This document shows, one piece after another, positions 44,949 through 54,075 of a stretch of DNA of 64,000 bases (position 1 is the stretch's first letter; each line of letters starts with the position of its first letter). This stretch comes from Vandiemenella viatica. Its lineage: Eukaryota > Arthropoda > Insecta > Orthoptera > Morabidae. The notes under the pieces were generated by a model. It was not told the DNA's origin. It searched no databases and saw only the letters and a list, made by a program, of their open reading frames with translations. The DNA lies in contig JARYHS010008074.1 of the NCBI GenBank assembly GCA_031002005.1, positions 268,151,930-268,215,929 on the forward strand, written 5' to 3'. The translations under genes and the position numbers were made by a program.

Positions 44949-45984
44949 ACAATGTGGCAAAAGTCGGCATTGACAAAGCACCGACTTTTGTCATCACAAA
45001 CCACACTTGTTCACATATACATAGAAACATGTTACAAAAAAATACAAGATTAAATGTTTACCAAACATAAAGGGAAGTCTGGGTGGCTGCTTGCTTATCC
45101 TTAAACTAACATAATTACATACACATTAAGAATAACACACACAGTCTGAAACTGCATGAAACAAATCATCAAACCTTTCAATGTCCATATGTCCTTGCTT
45201 AGATCCATGACATATAACCAAGAAATTACAAATTGAGTTACAATATATTTTGACAACAATTTTCCCTCTCTTTTTTCTGATGTATGACACATGCACTGAA
45301 TCGTGCCTTGTTTACTTCGCCAGTGCACTGACAGTGTGCCCTGCTCAGGCAGGTGCCTCATTCACTGACTGTTGTACACCAACACTGATCACTCCACCCG
45401 CGGAAAGACGCAAACTGACATTACGCTGCGCCACACTTAAATCATCTTAACACTTTAATGAAAGGGAAAACCGCACTTCTAAGTACATTGTCCCGCCTCG
45501 GGGCTAAAATTACTGGGAAACACAAACCAGCAAGAATGCCTTCCGCAACTGTGTATTAATCCTACGTGGGTCACCAATCTGTACCCAACTACTAAAAGTC
45601 CTTTCCCCACTAACTTATTGACACAGCCTCTTACAAATTCTAATTGCGACTGCGATTGATTGTTACAAGAAACTACTGAAAACTTACTTAAACCATGGCA
45701 ACACTTAAAGCTTGGAGGTGCAGTAGATGCGACAGTGCTGTGAGGTGGGCCCCTCTATCCGGTGCCTGCACCAAAACAAACCGTATGCGGGTCGCTAATC
45801 TGCGCACAACCTCAAAAGACATTTGATACAACAACTGTACAATACCATAGAAGAAATAATTGTGATGACCAAACACCCTGAAAACCTAAACCTACCATAA
45901 CGATAAGGCATTTATGCATGGATGTTTCCATCATGCGCAGTGAGGCAACTGAAGACTGTACCTCACCCCCTCCACCTAAAGTAC
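44949..45984 (-). other. 3' noncoding region of the pol-less element
   Basis: About 1.05 kb with no supported coding. Two related blocks, near 45560-45610 and 45785-45840, read on the minus strand as CAGATTGGTGACCCACG and CAGATTAGCGACCCGC, preceded by similar text (GACTTTTAGTAGTTG; GTCTTTTGAGGTTG). They resemble LTR-end/primer-site junctions, so this region may hold remnants of other LTR elements captured by the element. Confidence 0.5.
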
Positions 45985-46887
45985 CTACTTCTTTTTCTTT
46001 ACAATATTCCTTCCTTCACCAAACAGCATTAAACCCCGCTTCTTCTTACGCTTCTTCCAACTCTCTTCTCTTCCTCCTCCTTTCTTCTTATTTACATTCT
46101 TTGCTTCATCATATAACCGTAACTTCTTCCTGCGCCTCTTCCAACTTTCTTCTCTCAGAAAATACCATTCTTCTGGCTTTACATAGTATCCTCTATTCTG
46201 CCTAGTCTCTTTCTTCCCATTAATTACCTTCTGTTTTGTGTCTTTACATAATGGATAGTTCTCATTTACCATCATACAATGTTTCACTTCGAGATTCCCT
46301 TCCGGCAAAGTTTCAGTCTTCACTGTTTCTGTCTCCTGAAGTGTTTCTTCCACCTCAAGGACTGCTTCTCGCTGTCTTCCATCTTCTTCTACTGACCTTA
46401 TTTCTTCTTTTACTACAGTATCTTTCTTAACAATTTTGTCGTCAGTCACACAAGCCTTCTCCTGCTCATCTGGCTCACAAACATCATTTTTATTCACAGT
46501 TTCTCTTCCATTTGATCTATAAGTTAGTTCTGAAATTATCTTTGCCTTTTCTTGTCCGAACCACCTTATCTCCTTCCAACTTGACCACTCTTCTGACGAG
46601 TCGTCACTCTCCTCCTCATGAATGCGCGCTTTAGCGATGAACAGTTTAGCATAATCTCCGACATTCGTCCAGGTCACTCTTTCCTCTCCTTGATCGTTTG
46701 TAATTGGTTCATTAGAAATCTCATCTTCATCTCGCCCCTTCATATTGTCTTCTGGTTCTTCTTTTGATAGCCTCGTATCATCTCCTGTCCCCGCCGAGGC
46801 TGAAGCAGTGACAGGCACTAGTTTACCTGTGGTGCACTCTCCACCACGGCCACCTGCACCTGATTTACTGACTCTCCTCGGGGCCAA
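45985..46887 (-). CDS. unrecognised second ORF of the pol-less element (about 300 aa)
   Basis: Open frame overlapping the last 70 bp of gag in the -1 frame. It starts at a TTG, with a TAA just upstream in frame, so it either uses frameshifting within the overlap or non-AUG initiation; I see no classic slippery heptamer. Composition: acidic first two thirds (SKEEPEDNMKGRDEDE, EESDDSSEEWSSW, EEDGRQREAVLEVEETLQET), then a strongly basic end with two diverged copies of a 27-residue unit (REESWKRRRKKLRLYDEAKN and REESWKKRKKKRGLMLFGEG), ending in KKKK. No protease DSG, RT or integrase motif. It stands where pol should be. Basic tail suggests nucleic-acid or nuclear targeting; inference. Confidence 0.75.
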   Translation of the reverse strand: MAPRRVSKSGAGGRGGECTTGKLVPVTASASAGTGDDTRLSKEEPEDNMKGRDEDEISNEPITNDQGEERVTWTNVGDYAKLFIAKARIHEEESDDSSEEWSSWKEIRWFGQEKAKIISELTYRSNGRETVNKNDVCEPDEQEKACVTDDKIVKKDTVVKEEIRSVEEDGRQREAVLEVEETLQETETVKTETLPEGNLEVKHCMMVNENYPLCKDTKQKVINGKKETRQNRGYYVKPEEWYFLREESWKRRRKKLRLYDEAKNVNKKKGGGREESWKKRKKKRGLMLFGEGRNIVKKKK

Positions 46888-48569
46888 TCGTCTCCAGTTG
46901 GTCCATTATATTCACCTCTAAATCCTCCTCCCCCTGTTCCACGACCACGTCCAAATCCTCCTCTCTGCCCACGGTTATTGTATCCGCCTCGATTCCTGTT
47001 ATCAAAATGAGGGTAGCTCTCCTGTTGCTGTTGGGAGTTACCTCTCTCCCCTTCCGATTGCAATTTCTCCGCGTAATATGTGGGTGTCCTCACCCCATAT
47101 TCTTTTTCTCTTATACTTTTCTCTTGTTCGTCCAGCCGACCCAACATCTTTATCGCCTCGTCAATGGTACATATATTATGGCTGACAAAGACAAGCTGTG
47201 TCGCCTCGGGCAAACGTGCACTAATCATCCGCACATATTCCCCTTCACTAAATGGTGAACTTAAATGTTTACAAGAATTAACACACTTCAAGAAAAAATT
47301 TTGCTGAGTGCCACCACCCGGCGAGTATGGTTTTCCCATCATTAAATTTCGCCGAACAGCAATTTGCCGGTCGATGGACCAGAAATGTTCCAAAAAAGCT
47401 GACTTAAACTCCTCAAACGTCTCGCAATTATCTGCAAACCGTTCTCCCCACATTCGGGCATTCCCCTTGATATGTTTACTGAACATTTCTATCTTCTTTC
47501 TTTCTACGGCCCTACAGAACGGCCCAAAATTTTCAAACTTCTTCACAAAATCAACTGGGTGTATCCCCCCATTATCACAAAAGTCCTCCCAGTCCACTTT
47601 CTCTTCTACCATGCACGCAGTGAGCGCATTCACATTTGGCAAGATTTGACATTTGACAACCTCTTCTCGCACAACTTGTGGAACTCGTAACTTTAGACTT
47701 TTTTCAATTTGCTTCTCTTGTAACTGTAACTTTTCATTCACCCACACTGCAGTGGAAGCCTTAACCTTTTCCACCTGACACGACAATTTCTCTACGCCGA
47801 CTGTTAAATGGTCAACTTCTTCTTTTACTACCGTGTATTTTTCGGTAAGGGTTTCTCCTAAAGTCTCCACCTTCGACAATCTTTCATCATGGTTATCTTC
47901 TATAAGCTCGACTGTTTTCTTTAGGGATTCCATATTTTGGTGTAAAACACTAGTTACTTGTTCGCAGTCTGAACGATACTGAGTCAATTTACAAGATATT
48001 TCAGCAGTTTGTTGTGCACAAAGTTCCCTATATTGTGTCAATTCTTCCCTAAACTGCCCTAATCGCGATTCAAAAGCATCCCGAAGACATTCGATACTCT
48101 CCTTATTTTCATTTAATTTAGATTCAAGCAAAATACTATTTTCATTTAATTTGGATGCAAGTGATTCATTTAATTTGGATTCAAGTGAAATACTATTTTC
48201 ATTTAATTTGGATTCAAGTGAAATACTATTTTCATTTAATTTGGATTCAAGTGAAATACTATTTTCATTTAATTTGGATTCAAGTGAAATCTTGTTTTCA
48301 TTGAATTTAGCTTCCAGAAAGGACTGAATTGACATGACAAATTGTCCCTGGAAAGCACAAAACATTTCCGACATGGACGCCTCATTACTTTCCCTAACCA
48401 CTTCTCTTGACTTGTCAACTTCTGATTCACTAGCAAAACTCGTCATCGACTGTAAATGATTAGACACAGTAAGGGAGGAATGATTAATGCCTACACTGGG
48501 TGCGTCACCAAGGGACTCACCTCCCAGCACCATCTCTCCATTCACACCAACCTCTACCTCAGATGCCAT
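46818..48569 (-). CDS. Gag of the pol-less LTR element (583 aa, intact)
   Basis: Intact frame. Residues about 85-160 hold tandem 11-residue repeats (ESKLNENSISL), then a long predicted coiled coil to about 290 (ELTQYRELCAQQTAEISCKL, KVKASTAVWVNEKLQLQEK). Residues about 320-480 match the retrotransposon gag/capsid fold: DFVKKFENFGPFC, MFSKHIKGNARMWGERFA, EFKSAFLEHFWS, ISARLPEA. The C-terminus is QQQQ then RG/GG-rich (NRGGYNNRGQRGGFGRGRG), apparently replacing a CCHC knuckle for RNA binding. The start ATG is 48569, shortly after the leader. It forms particles in the cytoplasm by family analogy. Confidence 0.88.
   Translation of the reverse strand: MASEVEVGVNGEMVLGGESLGDAPSVGINHSSLTVSNHLQSMTSFASESEVDKSREVVRESNEASMSEMFCAFQGQFVMSIQSFLEAKFNENKISLESKLNENSISLESKLNENSISLESKLNENSISLESKLNESLASKLNENSILLESKLNENKESIECLRDAFESRLGQFREELTQYRELCAQQTAEISCKLTQYRSDCEQVTSVLHQNMESLKKTVELIEDNHDERLSKVETLGETLTEKYTVVKEEVDHLTVGVEKLSCQVEKVKASTAVWVNEKLQLQEKQIEKSLKLRVPQVVREEVVKCQILPNVNALTACMVEEKVDWEDFCDNGGIHPVDFVKKFENFGPFCRAVERKKIEMFSKHIKGNARMWGERFADNCETFEEFKSAFLEHFWSIDRQIAVRRNLMMGKPYSPGGGTQQNFFLKCVNSCKHLSSPFSEGEYVRMISARLPEATQLVFVSHNICTIDEAIKMLGRLDEQEKSIREKEYGVRTPTYYAEKLQSEGERGNSQQQQESYPHFDNRNRGGYNNRGQRGGFGRGRGTGGGGFRGEYNGPTGDDWPRGESVNQVQVAVVESAPQVN
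48100..48310 (-). repeat. 33-bp minisatellite within gag
   Basis: Six to seven tandem units of 33 bp (TTTGGATTCAAGTGAAATAC-type on the plus strand) encode the 11-residue coiled-coil repeats. The central units are identical, one unit is shortened, and outer ones are diverged, indicating recent expansion in phase with the reading frame. Confidence 0.88.
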
Positions 48570-48815
48570 ATTACGAAATTATTTCACACAATAAATTCAA
48601 TCTTCCGTTGTAGAAAAGACAAGAAGTAACCAACGCCGTCAATCCAGCAAACAGAATACACCAGTATACATTAGCACAAAAAAAAAGGTAAAATTCTGTT
48701 TCCAAATCTCTTAACTACCAAACAAGATATACACCATGTCATAAAATACACTTTCAATTGAATACATACACTACTATCAATGACCAAAAAAATTACGGAA
48801 ACTCTAAAAAATTTA

Positions 48816-48863
<48 letters not shown>

Positions 48864-49648
48864 ATTTGCTAGGCAAATCTACCACAGTTGTCCGGCATTT
48901 CAACTTTAATAAGTTAACGAAAGAAAAGGTAAAAAAACCTCTGTTACTCAATATGCAAAAATAATAATAATTAATTTTTTTCTTAAAAAAAAAATCGCGA
49001 ATTATTCGTGCCGGTTTGTGCTTTTACAAAGACTGAAAAATAAATCTTGCACTTCTTTGGAAAATCAACAAAAAAATCTACAAATTAATTCGTTAACAGA
49101 AACTGACATAACTTGCCCCACATCAGAATAACATTAAGCTTGCATGCATAAAATTTGCAATCCGCATAGTCAGTAGCTCATTTGAAGATTCATTAATGCA
49201 AAAGAAATAATTACTACCGCGGAAATGTGATTCCAATCGAAACAGTAATTTTTTTATTATTATTATTTTAATGTCAGTTTGTGTCTTCCTTTAATTAAAA
49301 AAAATTGTTCGCACTTCCCTTTCGAAGAATCTCAGTTGCTGACCGCGCTGCCGTCGACCGCTATGACGCCGCGCCGCTTCTGCGTGCCCGCGTTGTTCCG
49401 CTGTCGCGTTGTTGCTCGGGCAAGGCTTCCCGTCAGACTGCGTTGATCGGTTCCGATCGTGAAAGCTCGGGTCCTCTCGTTTATTACATTGTTGTGCACT
49501 CGCCGCCTCGAAGTAGCCGTACCATCGCCGATTGTTGTCTTCCCGCTCTATTCACTGCTTATTATTTCCAGCACTTTTTTTTTTTTTATATTAATCACTG
49601 TCCGTCCTTAACAATTTTAACTGCAACTTGTCCTGTCACGTTGAGCCA
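48570..49648 (-). other. long leader of the pol-less element
   Basis: About 1.08 kb between the primer binding site and gag. It contains a GC-rich part (49330-49550) and an A-tract of 38 bases on the minus strand (T-run 48820-48857). A plus-strand open run (49305-49724) crosses into the LTR and is antisense, so I do not call it a gene. A leader this long could hold packaging or dimerisation signals needed for trans-mobilisation; that is inference. Confidence 0.6.
49631..49648 (-). other. primer binding site of the pol-less element
   Basis: Minus-strand TGGCTCAACGTGACAGGA abuts the 5' LTR. It begins TGG as expected for pairing with a tRNA CCA end and recalls the tRNA-Arg type used by mdg1/412-like gypsy elements. 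The exact tRNA is not established. Confidence 0.6.
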
Positions 49649-50342
49649 TGTAACGGGTACTCACGCTATTCGTGTTTGTATAGTTAAAAGTTCGTTGAAG
49701 CAATGGAGCAGCTACCCTTCCTAACACGATTTTTCTTAATCTTTCTTCCACCACTAATTACTCTTTTAATTAAAGGTTCGTTTTGCCGTGCGGTCGCCAG
49801 TCTTTCGGCTATGCTAATTGGTTAATTAAAGTCACAGAAGAAGAACACATATGCGTACTAGTTTTCGTAGATTTATTCCTCTGAGACTACACAGTCAACA
49901 AGCATGCCACCAGACAATAATACTAATGTTTCTTCGTCACCGAAGATAGCAGATTCAAGTACAGTCAAAAGATAAATAAGCAGTGAGCACAATTCTCGAA
50001 ACTAATTAACAAACAATCGCCATAGTCCGATTCTGCAGTAGTTTACTAAACACAGTTTATATTGAATCAGGTCACTCGGAAGAACCTTCATAGTCCAACA
50101 TATACTTTAGCACACATCCCACAGTGTTCTTTAGTACGGAACACACGCCAAGCGGCCGTACGATGTATTTACGGGATAAACACACTGCCGTAAACCTTCC
50201 GCTCCCGCCGGCTGTTCCGTACGTTACCACTGACAATCACTGACTCCCCCGCTCGGCGCTCCCCACCGCCAAAGACCTTACATACCTCTCAGATTACACT
50301 ATCCACTCCAAATATAACCGTAACGTTCATGGTTACGTTACA
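49649..50342 (-). repeat. 5' LTR of the pol-less element
   Basis: 694 bp, minus-strand start TGTAACGTAACCATGAACG and end ACCCGTTACA, so termini are TGTAACG/CGTTACA. Against the other LTR I see only about four differences, mostly single-base indels (ACTCACGC against ACTCATCGC; a GG against G; a C-run length; one A/G). It contains a GC-rich block CGCTCCCGCCGGC-like near 50205. Confidence 0.93.
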
Positions 50343-50346
50343 AGTG

Positions 50347-50449
50347 TCTATATAAGTAGAAATGAGGAAAGAATAAAATTTGAAATAGATTGTCAGGAAA
50401 CTATGAAGGAATTAAGAAAGCTAAAAAAATAGTTGAAAATGGCTGATGT
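50347..50449 (+). pseudogene. LINE family A, pre-RT linker piece
   Basis: The end of this piece reads ETMKELRKLKK*LKMAD and joins to VDNITTDILKI at 51840 once the solo LTR and one ATGT copy are removed, giving an unbroken LKMADVDNITTDILK. That fits the K.AGVDNI..DIL start of RT in this family. It shows the solo LTR inserted within the LINE. Confidence 0.72.
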
Positions 50450-51836
50450 TGTAGCGAGATGACTAGATGGGTCATCTCGTACAATGTAAATTAATTATTG
50501 TTTGATTTAATATAAATAAGAAACAAATGGATATTAATGTTCGAGTTGGAGACAGAAATCTGCGTCTAGCTAAGGGTTGTGTTAGCGTGAACGACACTCT
50601 GACTGAACCGGAAGTGTCCGGTAGGTCGAGACAATGAGAGGATTATCTCTGACACTGGTACTGTTGAGAAAGGCTGGACACTGGGGAATTTTGTGGAAGG
50701 GATCCGTAGATGCGCCGTTCGCTCGGTATTGTGAGAAAATTTCTTCAAATCCTCCCGAACAATCCCGACAAAACCCAAAGACTCTTAGGAAATAAGAGGC
50801 AATGTATTAGCCAGCATATAGGTGAGACTTTTGGGAAGCCAATCCGATGTTTTTATTTCCTCACGTGGTTGGAAATATTACAAATTTTGTGTTTTTCATG
50901 ATACTCGCCGAGGAGAAGGAGAGACGAGCTCTGGGGAGCGAGAAGAGGTCATTCCGTCCAGAACGATCGCGCTGGCAACTACCTGCCAGAGGACTGCGGA
51001 TGATTTCGTTCTGGAGGCTTCGATGACTGAGCACATTGTCCGATCGATGTTGTCACTTGTGTTGGTTGACGTGACAAATGCCTAGCATTACCTGGATGGT
51101 GCGCCGTTGAGAGACAACAGCGCTCTTGTTACCACGCTGCGTGTAGCCAGACAGACATGGTAATTATACCTCCAGAAACAGTGTGTACTCAGACGAATCA
51201 TTGCGATAGCCCTTTAACGGCCTGATGAGTGTGGGTTCTTATGCCGCCGGACATTAATTCCTGAGCTAGTTGTGTCTAAAAGCTGAGCGCTTTTTGGTTT
51301 TCACTATCCAGTTTGAATTGAAAGACTGATTTCCATGTTTGGAAACTTTCAATGACTATTATTTGTGGGAACAAATTAACTCCCTGGCGCCCTATATAAT
51401 CCAGTTAAATCTGATGTTTTCTTGTTATCATTGTCATACAAGAATCGCTCTCGTTATGTATAAGAGAGTTTTTGCTTCAGTTGCATATGGAATTTGTAAC
51501 TCTTTGTAATGAACATGTATTGCAATTTCTTAGCTTCAATTAACGATAAATGTTTGTTTGCTATGTTGCACCTGTAAGACAAGGTATTGCGATGAAATTT
51601 ATTTTGCATAGACAGATGTTTAAGATTAATGGTAAATATACCTCTGTCTGTAACCAGTAATTGAGTACCAAATAAACCAATATTTCAGGATCTTTTCAAA
51701 TATTAATAACAGAAGTAATGGTTTCACCTCTGTTTCCTGAAATTAATATATGTGCTTTGCATAAGGTAGTGGAAGGTGGCGATTATAAATCATGAAAGGT
51801 AAGCAATTGATCTGCCCAACCAACCAATCCACTACA
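50450..51836 (+). repeat. solo LTR of a second type (1387 bp, TSD ATGT)
   Basis: Begins TGTAGCGAGATGACTAGATG and ends CCACTACA (TGTAG/CTACA termini), flanked by ATGT (50446-50449, 51837-51840). It opens with a hairpin GAGATGAC/GTCATCTC, as the other solo-LTR family opens with TAGAATTT/AAATTCTA. It holds a GC-rich block 50900-51130 and a GTGGCGAT motif 65 bp before the end, echoing GTGGCGACC of that family. No retroelement coding motif. Removing it closes the LINE frame exactly. Confidence 0.8.
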
Positions 51837-53280
51837 ATGTAGATAATATTACTACAGATATATTAAAGATAGTCTTTTACAATATTGTACGATACCTTGA
51901 AAAAATTTTAAAAATGAGTCTGGAGCCTTGCAGCTCACCAGAGAACTAGCAAAGAGTAATATTAGTACCAGTTCATTAAAGAGGAGTAACAAATACTGTT
52001 GAAAATTACAGGCCAGTTGACAGGTATAATGATGGAGAGAAAAATATGCAACTACATCAGAAATATCTGTGAGGAAAGAAACTGGTTTGGAAATCAACGA
52101 CATGGCTAAATGGCTATATTTAAGATACACAATGAAGTATTCATGGATGTGCCACTTTTCTTACATACATTTAAGATATTTTAGATTAATTGGACAAAAG
52201 GGACATTTGGCAGTGTAGCACTAGATCGTTCTAAGACATTGGATAGTGTGAGACATAACATGTTTTAAATCAGGTGATAACTATTGAAGTGGATTAAAAA
52301 GACTTGCTGGGTAAAGGAATTCTTAAAAGGCCAAAAGCAATGTAGTAGAGTATCAAATGTAGTATAAATGAGATGGAATTTAATATGGGAGTGCTACAAC
52401 ATAATGTATTGGGACCATTGCTGTTCATCATTCAAATGAATTATTCTGTTAGTGATTCACATATGACATAATTATATATAACAGGATCATAATGGAAAAA
52501 GATTCAGAACAACTGCAGGGTAACATGGATAGAAAACTGGGTAGACCAAGTAGGAATGAAGATAACTGATACAAAGAAGCTTATTAGGTATGCATATATA
52601 AAACTGAAGGTTGTTTATGATTATAGGGTGGGGACAGAATTGGTTGTTGAAGGACTGAAATGTAAATATCTTGTCATAACATTTAATAATAAACTCAACT
52701 GATCAGTATACGTGAACAAAATCCTTCACTTAATGGAGAGGGTGATGAGAGGAATGTACCAGTAGTGAGGGAACCAGGTTACAAAACCATTACCTGAATA
52801 TGGTGAGGTAGTTTGCAACACACTTTTTGAGTATCAAGTACAGGAGCTAGCTGGAGTGCCTGTTAGGGAAGCAGCTAGATTTGTTTGTGGAAATTGCAGC
52901 AGAATACAATCAGTAACTAATATGATAAAGGAACTGGACTGGTAGTATTTAGAAGACAGGAAAAGGATGAAGGGATTTCTGAGAGTGTACAAGGTGTATG
53001 TTAGTAAGGGAGCTTGTAGCAATACTGCTGGAATTATTAGAAGTAGTGCATAGGAAGGAAACGGTGTCTATGGGCACAAGGTGCCATTCGATTTAATGCA
53101 CATGGAAGATGAAAAATTTCTTTTGTGGGTAAGGATCTCAGGGAATCGAAGGGTAGCGATGAATAATTTACCAAGATGCTGAAGGAATTTAAAATTAAAA
53201 TTAAAACACTGTAAAAGTAGATGACTGGAGGAATTAAACACTCATAGCATTCAAGATAAAATAATAATAACAACTCGGTA
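51837..53280 (+). pseudogene. LINE family A, reverse transcriptase and 3' end
   Basis: VDNITTDILKI, then a degraded VPVH..GVTNTVENYRPV, NYIRNICEERNWFGNQRHG, LEPLLFIIQMN (motif B vicinity), KLIRYAYIKLKVVYDYRVGT, LKCKYLVITFNNKLN, VREAARFVCGNCSRIQSVTN and ELDW, with a tail KVPFDLMHMEDEKFLLWVRI. Collinear with the copies at 8.2-9.5 and 28.3-28.7 kb. Many stops. It runs to the 3' end near 53280, so it is a 5'-truncated but 3'-complete copy. Confidence 0.82.
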
Positions 53281-54075
53281 ATTAGATGACTAGGGAAAAT
53301 TCATGCTCTACATCACAATTAAATTAAATTCAATCTCTAACATGCCAAACCAATACAAATTATTTTATATCCCTCACCATCTATCCTTCTGGTGTGATAA
53401 CTTTATGTCTTATTAACACCTCTATCTTGTTCTACCCATAGATACAAGTGACAAAATGGCAAAGTGACATACTAATAGAGTATTAAATTAAGAAGAAGTA
53501 ATTAATTTCATGGAAGCTACATTTTGGCTGTCAATAATACCTTAGTATTTTCATACAAATTATTAGTTTAAGAGAAATTTTAAGTTGAAACTAGTTTTCT
53601 TTACAAACCTACTTTTCATTCTATATTAAGTGATTGTCTTATGTGAGACGAGCATAACAGCATACATTTAAACTATAACCATGACCTGGTACCTAGGGTT
53701 CTTTGTCTTGGTAATAATCTCAAGAGATAATTTTACATTGTAGCCAACCATTACATCATTTGATACCAGCAAAAATAATGAAACAAGTGACTACAGATTA
53801 AACCACTGGAACACAGCACAAGCAGCTTCTAATGAAACTCCACTAGATAAAAAATTCTAAATCATTGCAAGTGTGACATCACTTCTATCTGGTGTTGAGG
53901 TTAGGATCACGACACTATTGCATTCCCTCACTCCAGCTGGGCACTTGCTGCAACCAACTCCATGCATCTATGTTCCCTAACTACAAAGTTTGCCAAAGCA
54001 ATCCTCTTCAACATGGCAGCCATGCATCTTTTATCTTGTAGTTTCAACCATAAAGCCCATCCTTATTTCTTCCTC
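53281..54075. other. unassigned stretch without recognisable genes
   Basis: No motif-bearing ORF; somewhat AT-rich. It separates the LINE end from the mariner 5' end. Confidence 0.5.

Larger units (their letters stand above)
44241..50342 (-). mobile_element. young LTR retrotransposon with gag and a novel ORF, no pol (6102 bp)
   Basis: Near-identical LTRs (44241-44937 and 49649-50342) are flanked by perfect AGTG TSDs (44237-44240, 50343-50346). On the minus strand the order is 5' LTR, primer binding site, 1.08-kb leader, gag (583 codons), a second ORF (301 codons) in the -1 frame, a 1.05-kb 3' region, a polypurine tract and 3' LTR. I find no protease, RT, RNase H or integrase motif on either strand. 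LTR divergence of about four positions implies recent movement, so the enzymes must have come from another element. Confidence 0.92.

Noticed and set aside
46236..47690. Plus-strand ORFs opposite gag and ORF2
   Set aside because: They are shadows of the long minus-strand frames, hydrophobic because of the antisense codon composition.
49305..49724. 139-codon plus-strand ORF with an arginine/serine-rich start
   Set aside because: It is antisense to the leader and 5' LTR of the pol-less element, runs through a T-run and across the LTR border, and has no domain.
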